Shown here piece by piece: positions 8,729 to 19,009 of a stretch of DNA of 64,000 nt (positions are counted from its first letter, which is position 1; the number at the start of each line of letters is the position of its first letter). The position numbers and the translations under genes were made by a program. This DNA is from Cichorium intybus (taxonomy: Eukaryota > Streptophyta > Magnoliopsida > Asterales > Asteraceae): assembly GCA_023525715.1 (NCBI GenBank), contig CM042012.1:115669298-115733297 (forward strand), given 5' to 3'. A model generated the notes under the pieces. That model was not told where the DNA came from. It made no database searches and worked only from the letters and a program-made list of their open reading frames with translations.

Positions 8729-9925
8729 ATGATGTTCAGATTAGACCACCCTTTCCTCCAGTTTCCCGCGGGACTTGACAGTTCAGTGGAGTATATCTCG
8801 CGGAGGGATGCATTGATTCGTCGACGGGTTCTCGAGGCGACAGTTATCGATCGGGATATCCTGAGGGATGCAGGGCTTTGGGATGCGATCGAGCCATTTC
8901 TGCACCGCACCTGGACCCACGAGGAGGCATCGTTCACCTGCCGTGGTTGGGACAGGATTATGGCCACGGACGAGGACGTGGTCTACACGGAGTTGCTACT
9001 GGAGTTTATCTCCACCGTTCAGTTCGCACCACGGGCGGGGGACCCACGCTCCAGACTGGTGCGTTTTCGTTTGGGAGGTGTGCACAGGGAGTGCAACCTC
9101 CGGGAGTTTGGGAGGCGCACAGGTATCTATACTGAGCAGGACTTCCAGCATCGCTATTTCACCCGATTCTTCGGGTCGTGCATTCAGGGGGAGCCGGAGC
9201 GCCCTCCCAACATGGAGGTTTGGACACCACTGTCCAACGTCATGTATGAGGCAGGGACTTCGAGGGAGAGCCACCTCCGCGACCCACTTCACCGTCTCAT
9301 GCACCGGATCGTCTCCACCTCCATCATGCATCGGGAGGGGGGCGAGAAGGTGTCGGGCGACGACATGACGTATTTGTGGATCCTCCTCGACCCGTCCCGA
9401 TTCCTCCATCTCCCCTTCGCCCTTGCGATCGCTCTCTCCACCCGCGCGACCGGCGCCTCCTCCAGCAGCCCACTAGCCAGGGGGTACTTCATTACCCGCC
9501 TGGCCCGCTCATATGGTATTCTCACTGCCCCCGTGGCAGCTTTCTTGACCGCTCTGCCTCCATCGCGCACTACAGCACGCACGCTGGAGAGGATGCGGCT
9601 CATTGAGCAGCAGCGCCCGGGGCAGTACATCTGGGCACCGACCGAGCTTCCTCAGGCACCTCAGCCTGCATTCGCCCAGCCCGGCAGGAGACGCCGGAGG
9701 CCAGAGCCGCCAGCACCAGAGCCGGCACAGCCGCAGCCACAGCAGGATGACTCACCAGTCCTCCGCCGGCTGGAGGCCAGAGTCACGAGGACCCAGGACC
9801 AGCTTGAGTGGATCGGGGAGGTACTTATACAGATCGCATCAGCCCAGGGCAGACACCCCCGACCATTCCCAGCCAGGTCCCATGATCACGAGGCTGGACC
9901 CTCCAGGCCGCCTGGTAGTGATTGA
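8729..9925 (+). CDS. ATHILA ORF1-like protein (398 aa)
   Basis: The frame is open from 8552, but the ATG at 8729 is preferred. It directly follows a consensus acceptor, and the upstream 59 codons are low-complexity and CG-rich. The conserved region spans residues about 45-310 and includes RTWTHEEASFTCRGW, an F-G-R-R-T-G-I-Y segment, SGDDMTYLW and GYFITRLARSYGI. This pattern resembles the plant 'Arabidopsis retrotransposon ORF1 C-terminal' (ATHILA) family, whose role is unclear. The C-terminal 90 residues are Pro/Gln/Arg-rich and end with a possible short coiled coil. The CDS is GC-rich, unlike its AT-rich surroundings. Family assignment is from memory of motifs. Confidence 0.75.
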   Translation: MMFRLDHPFLQFPAGLDSSVEYISRRDALIRRRVLEATVIDRDILRDAGLWDAIEPFLHRTWTHEEASFTCRGWDRIMATDEDVVYTELLLEFISTVQFAPRAGDPRSRLVRFRLGGVHRECNLREFGRRTGIYTEQDFQHRYFTRFFGSCIQGEPERPPNMEVWTPLSNVMYEAGTSRESHLRDPLHRLMHRIVSTSIMHREGGEKVSGDDMTYLWILLDPSRFLHLPFALAIALSTRATGASSSSPLARGYFITRLARSYGILTAPVAAFLTALPPSRTTARTLERMRLIEQQRPGQYIWAPTELPQAPQPAFAQPGRRRRRPEPPAPEPAQPQPQQDDSPVLRRLEARVTRTQDQLEWIGEVLIQIASAQGRHPRPFPARSHDHEAGPSRPPGSD

Positions 9926-10932
9926 TGTACCTTTTTTCTCTTTTCTCTTTTTCTTTTTTATTCTTTTTGGGATATATGTATAAACCTATGACACATCTAT
10001 CTGTATATTATTTTTTTTTGTCATGTGTGTTTTAATTTATTTGTTAAGTGATGCATGATATACCAAATTGAGAGGGAGTTGTCTCAGACAAGTGTGGGGT
10101 CACCGTGCCCCCTCCACTTGTCTTGACCACCGACGTGTCCTACTGTAGCGCTACAACTCCAGCATATGAATCGGGGATCTTTTTGTACGCATTATACCTG
10201 TGATATTGAGCACCAAGCAGTCTACCGTCCAAAAAGGGGTAACTCTTTCTCCCTTGTTTTGAATTAATTTTTGTACAACGGGGACGTTGTACGGTTTCAA
10301 GTATGGGGTGTGGACGGTCGAAAGAGATATTTTTGAAATTTTTGCAGAAATGATCAATTTTTCAATTTTTAGCAATATTTTTCAAAATTTTTAATGAATT
10401 GCAATTTTGAAATGAATGGTTTGTGATTGTGATAGCATTAGTATTTTTCAAGAAATACTAGTTATTTGTGATCATACTATTAGTTAGTCAAATAAGTTGA
10501 GTTTTACGAGGTTAGAAGATTGAGCCGTTTTAGGATTGGAATTTAGGAAGGAAAAGTCAGTCAGTGGCCTTTGTTGTTCGAGCCGGTAGGTCTAAAATGG
10601 GTGGGCCTTATGCACCTTACCACCTAAGATCGTCTGGTCTGGGATGGTATTTCTGAAAGCTCGCTACACGGACAACATCGAAAGTCATGGACAATTCCTT
10701 AATGGCCTTTAGAATCTGAACGAGTAAGTACACTTCATTGTGGACAGAAAGTTTGTAATCAAGGGTTCTTTAGAAAGCCATGAATTCCAAAGAACAACTC
10801 AATTATGTTTTCACGAACTATTCCATTCTAACTCGAAGAGCAATAAACTTTGAAACTAAACACAGTCAAAAATTGTTCGATTCTCTATTACAATTTGTTA
10901 AAAACTCTCTTGCTTGGGGACAAGCAAGACAC
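9926..10932 (+). other. 3' noncoding region of the Athila-type element
   Basis: No ORF recognised. It contains two PPT-like copies (AAGTGTGGGGT at 10090-10100 and AAGTATGGGGT at 10299-10309) resembling the true tract next to the right LTR. Confidence 0.6.
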
Positions 10933-10946
10933 AAGTGTGGGGTGTT
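10933..10946 (+). other. polypurine tract of the Athila-type element
   Basis: AAGTGTGGGGTGTT lies immediately before the TG of the right LTR, the expected site for plus-strand priming. It is G-rich rather than pure purine. Confidence 0.65.
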
Positions 10947-12047
10947 TGACAACGCCTAGTGATATTAAGTATTTTAGGCGTTGTTGAGCCCTGTTCTTGG
11001 TTAAATTATATCAAATATGCATGGGTATTCTCACTTTTCGTGCCAGGACGTGTCTGGAGAAAAAGAACAGAAACAGGGACTAAAAGTGTACAAAAGGAAA
11101 AAGTATGGAAAGAATGAAAAATCAAGAGAAGACGTACGCGCGCCGCGGATTTATCTTCTGCGCGACGCGGACGTAAGGCGGTGAAACACATTTGAATGAC
11201 GAAAAAACGGGGAACGGATAAGTACGCGCGCCGCGGATTTCACTTATGCGCGGCGCGGTCACGGGAAATTTGCAACTATAAATAGGGGCATTTCCAGCCG
11301 AAAACCCTAGCAAAGACCGGGGGTAAACATCGACCTAGAAGCTCTTTGACTCGAGGATTCCATTTCAGAAGCCATCATTTGGTATTTTCATGTTTTAGAT
11401 TTTATTTCATTTTAGTTAAACGTTTGTAAGCTTTGAGTTGAATCTTTGGGTGTGACAACCATTGATCTTCAGCTTAGGGTTCTGTTTTTAGTAGTGTTTG
11501 GCTACTGGTTTAATGTTTGGATATTGGTTTTGGTGAATGAAATCATTCGGTTAATGTTAACATTGGTTTTTCGGTATTTTGGATGTTAGATTGTGTTTTG
11601 ATTGTTTGCTTGTGTTTGGATTTTGTTTGTGACTTGGTTGGGACTGTTTTCCTTTGCTGAAAACAGTAGCTAACTTGGTTAGGTTGAGCATTAAATTGTG
11701 GCTATTAACTGTCTCATAGAACTTTTGGTTATTAGCTAGTTTATGCTTGCTTGGTTTTTGCTAGTTCGGATGCCGTCAATTGCTTCGGATTCAGAGATGT
11801 ACTTCTGAGTTCAGAAAGTAACTAGGTCATTTGGACATAGCTAAGCTTGGCTTGGGTGTTCGAATATTGTTTCAAGGTAGAAAGATAGAAATTAGTTCCT
11901 CCGACTATAGCCGTGACACTATTAGTCGGTAATCTCTCATCTAGGCTAACCACGTAGCTCCTGTGGATCGACCCTGAATCCACTATACTAGTGAATGTTA
12001 GGTTATTTCTTATTTTTGACCGCATGACGACCTCTGCGTGCACGTCC
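10947..12047 (+). repeat. right (3') LTR of the Athila-type element
   Basis: 1101 bp, same length as the left LTR. It begins TGACAACGCC and ends ..CACGTCC, so the terminal CA has become CC. CG-rich sites are at 11139-11170 and 11227-11258, and the TATA box is at 11276-11285. Confidence 0.92.
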
Positions 12048-12052
12048 GGCAC
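12048..12052. repeat. right target-site duplication GGCAC
   Basis: Partner of 5477-5481. Copia B coding sequence resumes immediately after it. Confidence 0.9.
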
Positions 12053-12627
12053 ATTGGATAGCTGTCAAGAATATACTCAAGAATCTACGAAGGACGAAGA
12101 ACATGATGTTAGTCCTTGGTGGCAGTGATACCTTGAGAGTTAATGGGTATATAGATGCCAGCTTTCAGACAGATAGAGACAGTGTTCGGTCTCAGTCGGG
12201 CTGGGTATTCCTTTTGAATGGGGGAGCAGTGACTTGGAAAAGTTCCAAGCAAGAGACGGTGGCTGATTCTACGTGCGAATCAGAGTACATAGCAGCGAGT
12301 GAAGCGTCAAAGGAAGCGGCTTGGCTGAAGAATTTTATCGGTGACCTTGGAGTAGTCCCGAGTATTCAGGAGCCCGTGGAACTATTCTGCGATAACGAAG
12401 GAACGATTGCTTTAACAAAAGAACCGAGAGACCATGGAAAGTCTAGGCACATCGACAGAAAGTACCACTACATAAGACATAGAGTAGAAGAAGGTCACCT
12501 CCTTGTAAAGACGGTATCATCAGAAGATAATCCTGCAGATCCCTTGACAAAGGCTCTGAGTAGGATTAAGCATAATCAGCATGCTAGGAGCATTAGATTA
12601 AGAGATGATATTAGTTTTTGTAATTAG
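12053..12627 (+). pseudogene. copia RNase H, end of pol (element B)
   Basis: Continues the RT at 5481. The RNase H fold is visible in YIDASFQTDRD, ESEYIAASEA, FCDNEGTIAL and the terminal DNPADPLTKAL. The acidic residues expected for catalysis are present and the frame is open to the natural stop at 12625-12627. It is called a pseudogene because the rest of the element is lost. Confidence 0.88.
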
Positions 12628-13398
12628 ATAGGATTTGAAACTTGTAACAATATAAATGTAATTGACTTTGGTGATTTAATAATAGAGAATTATTGATAAG
12701 TATTGTTTACTGCTATTTGTCAATTGTTTATCATTGTGTTTCAATTTTGCATGCTTACTTCCTGAGTAATTTGATTATTCAAATGTCTACAGTCGGTCAT
12801 ACTTTTAGGGAGTAAGTATGAACGAAGGCTGTCATGAATTGGTTGTAGACTGTCTAAGGAGTTAGACATAGCAATATGATTGCTACAACATTCATGAGTA
12901 CTTAGAATTAGAGATTTGAGTATTGGATAAACCCACGCTCAATAGATTGCTTCATGGATTACATCACGAGCAATGTTGAGACGATAATATCTTTTGATCT
13001 TTAAGTGGAGACATATGAGTTATGGTTTACAAGGCGGTTATTCATTGATAATGCGAAAACGCATCGGTAACACAGTGTTATAAAACGTGTTGTTGTGAGT
13101 GATTTGTCCGGTAAAAGACATAAGCATATTAGTCAAAGCTTATTCGTCCCTTGACCCTGACGGGAAACATATATCTGTAGGCCTCTCGATGAATTTGAAG
13201 TTGACTGAAAGGGTTGGCCAACCAGGACTAAATTGATATGATCAATTAGTAGTCTTAAAGTCATATGCAAATCAGAAATCGGGAAACAAAGAATCAGACC
13301 AAGATTGATCTTAATCCATATCTTGAGTCTGAAAATATCTTGTTGGACGGAGGATCATCTGATCACTTATTTATGGACAGAACTGACTAGGTCAGAGA
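12628..13398 (+). other. 3' noncoding region of element B, first part
   Basis: AT-rich and without ORFs of interest. The same sequence appears inverted at 14170-14977 as the 3' noncoding region of element C, so it belongs to the copia family. It is interrupted at 13398 by element C. Confidence 0.75.
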
Positions 13399-14169
13399 TG
13401 AAGGGTTTCTATGCAATCAATGAACACAAAAATTCCTATGGTTCACATGCAACCCTAATATTGATCTATGTTTTCTTCTATGAATATTAGAACTAAAAAC
13501 CTAAAGGATACAATTAATTCTAAAGATGAATTAAAGAAAAAACCAACCTTTGATCTTATGATCCTTCAAGCAAGAAGCAAACAGATCCTGCCTCAAATGC
13601 AAGTCACACCCAAGCAAGGAGAAGACAATTCAGCAGAGTAAGGAAGAGAGACAGATGGCATGAATATGGAGGTGCCAGGAGGTTCCTTTTATAGCCTCCT
13701 AGGGTTACACCTGAAACCCTAAGGAGCCTCCAACTGGACAAGGCTTTTGCCCACTTGGACCAGGCTTACCAAAACCCTAATTAGGGTTTCGCCAAACCCT
13801 GGAGGAGCCTCCAGGGTGGCGCCATTTTGGTCCCTGGTTTTTACCTGGCCAGTTATTCAACTATTGAATAATTGCCAACCAGTCTCTGCACCTTTAATTA
13901 ATTAATTTAATCACTAAATTAAATCCAATTAATTGTAGATTAAATCTTAATTAATTAATATAGATTCTAATTAATATATTATCACTTAAATATATTTATA
14001 AGACATCTATATATATTCCATTGATTTATTAATCCCTTAATAAATCACCCTTCCTCTTTACTGAACTGTACATCTGTTCCCCAGCTATGAGGGCAACCCA
14101 AATGGACTTTTGCTTTTATTCATAAGATAATTACAATTATAAGTAATGGCTTAGACACCTAATCCAACA
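13399..14169 (-). repeat. 3' LTR of element C
   Basis: On the + strand it begins TGAAGGGTTTC and ends CTAATCCAACA, so in element orientation it runs TGTTGG..TTCA. It matches 20289-21058 and, inverted, 21153-21920. Confidence 0.92.
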
Positions 14170-14183
14170 GTCTCCCACTTGGA
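14170..14183 (-). other. polypurine tract of element C
   Basis: The reverse strand reads AAGTGGGAGAC up to the LTR, a typical copia plus-strand priming site. Confidence 0.75.
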
Positions 14184-14977
14184 TAAGTCTATGACTTTAA
14201 TTGTCTGAACTCTGACCCAATCAGTTCTGTGCAAAGATAAGTGATCTGATGATCCTCCGCCAACAGGATATTTTCAGACTCAAGACATGGACTAACATCA
14301 ATCTTGGTCTGACACTCTGTTTCTCGATTTCTGATTTGCATATGACTTTAGAGACTACTAATTGAACACATCAATTTAGTCCCGGTTGGCCAACACTTTC
14401 AGTCAACTTCTAAATCATCGAGAGGCCTACAGATATCTGTTTCCCATCGGGTCATGGGATGGATAAGTTTCGACTTATATGTCCATATCTTTTGCGGGTC
14501 CAAATACATACAACAATGCGTTTTATAGCACCGAGTTACTGGCGCGATTTCGTATTGTCAATAAGCACTTGTATCGCAAATAACAGATCATATCTCTCCA
14601 CTTAAAGATCATCAGATATTATCGTCTTAACATTGCTCGTGATATAATCCATGAAGCAATCTGTTAAGCGCGGGTTTATCCAATACTCAAATCTCTATTT
14701 TCTAAGTACTCATGAACGTGCAGCAGTCTTACTGCAATGTCTAACTCTTTAGACAGTCTGCAACCGATTCATGACAGTCTTTGTTCATACTCACTTCCTA
14801 ACAATATGATCGACTGTGGAGTTTTAAATAATCTAATTATTAAGGAAGTTTAAACATGCAAATATAGAAACACAGAAATAAACAATTGACAAAGGCAGTA
14901 ACAATACTCATTTATAAATCTCAATTATAAAGTCACCGATTCAATTACATTTATACTGTTACAAGTTTCTAATCTAT
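14184..14977 (-). other. 3' noncoding region of element C
   Basis: Lies between the pol stop and the polypurine tract. It is homologous, inverted, to 12628-13398. No coding sequence recognised. Confidence 0.7.
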
Positions 14978-17900
14978 CTAATTACTAAAACTAATATCAT
15001 CCTTCAATCCAAAGCTCTGAGCATGCTGATTGTGCTTGATCCTATTCAGAGCCTTAGTCAAAGGATCTGCAGGATTGTCCTCAGATGATACCCGCTTAAC
15101 CAGTAAGTGCCCTTCTTCTACTTGACGTCGAATGTAGTGGTACTTTCTTTCGATGTGCCTGGACTTTCCATGATCTCGCGGTTCCTTTGCCAAGGCAACC
15201 GCTCCTTCATTATTGCAGAAAAGTTCCACCGGCTCCTGAATGCTCGGGACAACTCCAAGGTCCCCAATGAAATTCTTCAGCCAAGCCGCCTCCTTAGACG
15301 CTTCACTCGCTGCGATGTACTCTGATTCGCACGTTGAATCAGCCACCGTTTCCTGCTTGGAACTTTTCCAAGTGACCGCTCCACCGTTCAAGAGAAATAC
15401 CAAGCCCGACTGGGACCGTCCACTGTCCCTATCTGTCTGGAAACTGGCATCTGTATATCCACTCACTTTTAACTCATCACTGCCACCAAGGACTAATACC
15501 ATATTCTTTGTCCTTCGCAGATACTTGAGTATGTTCTTGACTGCAATCCAATGCGCCTTTCCAGGATTACCCTGGAATCGACTAACCATGCTCAGTGCAT
15601 AGGATACGTCGGGGCGAGTACATGTTATAGCATACATGATCGACCCTACTGCCGAAGCATAAGGTACCCGACTCATTTCAGCTATTTCCTCATCAGTACT
15701 CGGACTTTGAGTCTTACTCAATTTAACACCACTTAGGATTGGTAACTCTCCCCTTTTGGAATTTTCCATGTTAAACCTCTTTAACACCTTTTCCAAATAT
15801 GTACACTGGCTCAAACCTATCCGTTTTTTCTTTCTATCTCTAAGTATTCTTATCCCGAGAATATAAGCAGCTTCTCTTAGGTCTTTCATGGCGAAACACT
15901 TCCCGAGCCAAGCCTTAACATTTTGCAAGGTCGGAATGTCGTTTCCCATGAGCAGTATGTCATCAACATATAGCACCAGAAAAGTTTTTATACTCCCACT
16001 AGCCTTGACATATACACAGGACTCATCTTCACTCCTAGAGAAGCCAAACTCTTTGACTTTCTCATGGAAGCAAAGATTCCAACTGCGAGATGCTTGCTTC
16101 AACCCGTAGATTGATCTTTCAAGCTTACATACTTTATCAGGGTGCTTTGTGTCTACAAAACCTTGTGGCTGACTCATGTAAACATCTTCAGTCAGTTTCC
16201 CGTTAAGGAAAGCCGTTTTGACATCCATCTGCCAGATTTCATAGTCATGAAACGCAGCTATGGCAAGCATGATCCTGATTGACTTAATCTTGGCTACTGG
16301 TGAGAAGGTTTCATCATATTCAACCCCCGGGGTTTGAGTGAATCCCTTCGCAACCAACCGAGCTTTATAAGTATGCACTTTTCCATCCATGTCAGTCTTC
16401 TTTTTGAAGATCCACTTGCATCCGACTGTCTTTCGACCCGGTACATTGTCAACCAAGTTCCAAACTTGATTGTAATAAATGGACTTTATCTCGCCGTCCA
16501 TTGCCTCCTTCCATTTTGCAGACTCGGGGCCTGCTACTGCTTCACGGTAGTTAGCTGGTTCATCCAAATTAGTCAATGTACGATCACTGACTAACGTGTC
16601 ACCGTCCGAAGTAATATGGAAACCATAGAACTCGGGCGGCATGCTAACTCTACCTGAACGCCTAAGGGGCAACGAAATGTCGGTGGGTCCAACAGGAACT
16701 TCTTCCTCATGTTGGTGGCTAGTCTCTTCCAAGGTTGTTTCATCGGCCGTCTCCCGAATTTCTTCGAGATCGACGGTGCTCCCACTGTCCTCTTTGGAAA
16801 TGAGCTCTCTCTCTTGAAAGAACCCCCGTCTGGCTACAAAGACCACGTCCTCGCTCGGTCTGTAGAACAGGTATCCAAAAGACTGTTTCGGGTATCCGAT
16901 GAAGTAACACCTCTCACTTCTTTCTGAAGGCTTATCTGAAGTATCTCGTCTCACGAATGCTTCACAGCCCCAGACTTTGATGTGTGCCAACGAGGGAACT
17001 TTACCCGTCCACATCTCGTGCGGTGTTTTCGCAACCTTCTTGGTTGGGACAAGGTTTAGGATATGAGCGGCAGTCTCTAAGGCATACCCCCAGAAATGGA
17101 TTGGAAGTGAGGCTCGACTCATCATGGAATGAACCATGTCTAACAGGGTTCGGTTTCGCCTCTCAGCAACACCATTCAGCTGAGGTGTTCTTGGAGGTGA
17201 AAACTGTGAAACAATTCCACATTCCTTGAGATAGTCGAGAAATTCGATACTAAGATACTCACCGCCTCTGTCGGATCTAAGCATCTTTATCTTTCTGCCC
17301 AATTGATTTTCCGCTTCATTCTTAAACTCTTTGAACTTTTCAAAGGTATCCGACTTATTCTTGATTAAGTAGATATACCCATATGTACTAAAATCGTCGG
17401 TAAAGGTCTCATAGAACCGTGTGCCATCCTTAGTGGTTGTTCTGAAGGGACCACACACATCTGTGTGTATGATATCCAACAGACCCTCACCTCTTTCAAA
17501 GGAACATTTGAATGGTGATTTTGTCATCTTGCCAAGTAAGCAAGATTCGCATACATCATCCGACCCGAGGTCGAATGATTCCAACACTCCATCCTTTTGG
17601 AGTTGGGCGATGCGTTTCTTGTTTATATGGCCAAGGCGACAATGCCACAGACATGCCTTTTCTACACCGCTTGAAGCATCAATAGTTAAAACATTTTTAC
17701 CATAATTATCAACACACATAATAGATTCATAAACACCATCACAAGGCATAGCATTAAATATAAAAACATCATTTTTAAAAACGGAAATTGAACCATTCAA
17801 TTTATTGAATTCATAGTAAAAGCCTTGTCTAAATAGTGCATGAAATGAAATTATGTCCTTAGCCATATCAGGCGCATAGCAACAATTATGTAAATCTAAT

Positions 17901-18127
17901 CTAACTCCACTGCTCAGCATCAGTCCATAAACACCGATCTTGGTAACAGGTGACGTTCGCCTATTGCCCATGACCAGGTTCAGTCTGCCATGCTCCAGTT
18001 CCCTACTTTCCTCTAGGCCCTGCAAATCAGAACAGATATGAAAACCACATCCTGTATCAAGGACCCATGAACGGGAAAAAGATGAGTTATTAGATATAGA
18101 ATACGTACCTGCCTGTGACGGTTTCAC
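14978..18127 (-). CDS. copia pol: protease, integrase, RT, RNase H (element C)
   Basis: 1049 codons are open from a GTG at 18127, and the frame is open upstream to 18172 and collinear with gag. Domains in order: aspartic protease with D-T-G-C at residues 24-27; GAG-pre-integrase with LWHCRLGHINKKRI near 160; integrase core (HTDVCGPF, TDDFSTYGY, SDRGGEY, PQLNGVAERRNRT) at about 215-335; RT at about 545-790 with the intact YVDDILLM; RNase H at about 870-1010 with YTDASFQTDRD and ESEYIA. Length and order fit a Ty1/copia pol. There is no stop inside pol. Expression as a polyprotein would be blocked by two stops in gag. The motif DLREA has Arg where Gly is usual. Confidence 0.9.
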   Translation of the reverse strand: MKPSQAGTYSISNNSSFSRSWVLDTGCGFHICSDLQGLEESRELEHGRLNLVMGNRRTSPVTKIGVYGLMLSSGVRLDLHNCCYAPDMAKDIISFHALFRQGFYYEFNKLNGSISVFKNDVFIFNAMPCDGVYESIMCVDNYGKNVLTIDASSGVEKACLWHCRLGHINKKRIAQLQKDGVLESFDLGSDDVCESCLLGKMTKSPFKCSFERGEGLLDIIHTDVCGPFRTTTKDGTRFYETFTDDFSTYGYIYLIKNKSDTFEKFKEFKNEAENQLGRKIKMLRSDRGGEYLSIEFLDYLKECGIVSQFSPPRTPQLNGVAERRNRTLLDMVHSMMSRASLPIHFWGYALETAAHILNLVPTKKVAKTPHEMWTGKVPSLAHIKVWGCEAFVRRDTSDKPSERSERCYFIGYPKQSFGYLFYRPSEDVVFVARRGFFQERELISKEDSGSTVDLEEIRETADETTLEETSHQHEEEVPVGPTDISLPLRRSGRVSMPPEFYGFHITSDGDTLVSDRTLTNLDEPANYREAVAGPESAKWKEAMDGEIKSIYYNQVWNLVDNVPGRKTVGCKWIFKKKTDMDGKVHTYKARLVAKGFTQTPGVEYDETFSPVAKIKSIRIMLAIAAFHDYEIWQMDVKTAFLNGKLTEDVYMSQPQGFVDTKHPDKVCKLERSIYGLKQASRSWNLCFHEKVKEFGFSRSEDESCVYVKASGSIKTFLVLYVDDILLMGNDIPTLQNVKAWLGKCFAMKDLREAAYILGIRILRDRKKKRIGLSQCTYLEKVLKRFNMENSKRGELPILSGVKLSKTQSPSTDEEIAEMSRVPYASAVGSIMYAITCTRPDVSYALSMVSRFQGNPGKAHWIAVKNILKYLRRTKNMVLVLGGSDELKVSGYTDASFQTDRDSGRSQSGLVFLLNGGAVTWKSSKQETVADSTCESEYIAASEASKEAAWLKNFIGDLGVVPSIQEPVELFCNNEGAVALAKEPRDHGKSRHIERKYHYIRRQVEEGHLLVKRVSSEDNPADPLTKALNRIKHNQHAQSFGLKDDISFSN

Positions 18128-19009
18128 TTTACCGTCCTTGACGTCTTGCAGATACGTTGGGCAGCACCTCTTTCAATGACCCTTCTGCTTGCAGTAAAAA
18201 TAGTCGGCCTCTTTGGGGTTCCGAACATGTGGAATTCCGAAAGACTTACCTTTCGGGGCACCGCTAGATGACCCGACATAAGTCTTTTCCCTCCAGTTCT
18301 GCTTAGGAGGGCCTTTCTGTTTCTTTCCCTTTCCGGAGCCAATAGCCAGGATAGGCGGGTTGACAGGGAGCACAACTTTTCCTTTCATTCCGTCCTCAGC
18401 CGTACGAAGCATGCGGTGTAACTCAGCTAGATTTGCCTGGTTGTTGTTCAAATGATACGCCAGTATGAACTGGTCATAAGAACTGAGCAAGGAGTTTAGC
18501 ACTATGTCAACCGCTAAATCCTCATGGACCGGCATTTCCAGCTTTTTAAGCCTTTCCACATAACCATGCATCCTCTGCACATGTGCACAGATGGACTCGC
18601 CCTCCTTGGGCTTGTTGTTAGTGAAAGCTTTTACAACCTCACGCCTTTCGATGCGCTCTTGCTTGCGGAACCTTTCCGCGAGCTCTTTGTGCATCTCGTA
18701 AGGCCAATAGTCCTCTTAGATACGCTGAAGTTCAGGGTTCATAGTAGCGATCATGATGCAAGCCACTTTGGTTGCATCATCAGAGTGTTTAGTGTACGCA
18801 GCGATTTCATCGGGAGTAGCGGTTTCAGTGTCCACATCAACAAGCTCGGTTTCTAGAACATACTCTTTATGTTCAAACCTCAGAGCCATTTTGATATTGC
18901 GGATCCAATCATTATAGTTGGTGCCGTCCAACGTCACCTTTGAGCATAACGACAGAATCGAGGTCACATTATCGGGATTTGAGTGGGGAACGGATTGGTC
19001 AGAAGACAT
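18128..19009 (-). pseudogene. copia gag with two in-frame stops (element C)
   Basis: Starts at the ATG at 19009 (MSSDQSVPHSN). It has the N-terminal LDGTNYNDWIRNIKMAL segment and a central UBN2-like region (EGESICAHVQRMHGYVERL, SLLSSYDQFILAYH). A TAA at 18716-18718 and a TGA at 18173-18175 interrupt it without changing frame. The second stop falls in the CCHC zinc knuckle (YFYCKQKGH), which also lacks its second Cys. Gag is thus inactive although pol is open. Confidence 0.88.

Larger units (their letters stand above)
5482..12047 (+). mobile_element. Athila-type non-autonomous LTR retroelement (LARD-like)
   Basis: 6566 bp with two 1101-bp LTRs, a tRNA-Asp-type primer site, two ORFs and a polypurine tract, but no protease, RT, RNase H or integrase. 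It is therefore non-autonomous and would need proteins from a related element. The second ORF resembles the ATHILA ORF1 family, and the Asp primer agrees with that lineage. LTR identity of about 99.5% by eye and the perfect 5-bp target duplication indicate a recent insertion. Intact ORFs distinguish it from the decayed elements around it. Confidence 0.9.

Noticed and set aside
8868..9630. Several ORFs over 100 codons on both strands within 8868-9983
   Set aside because: They are GC-rich shadow frames of the ATHILA-like ORF. The 8729 frame has the family motifs.
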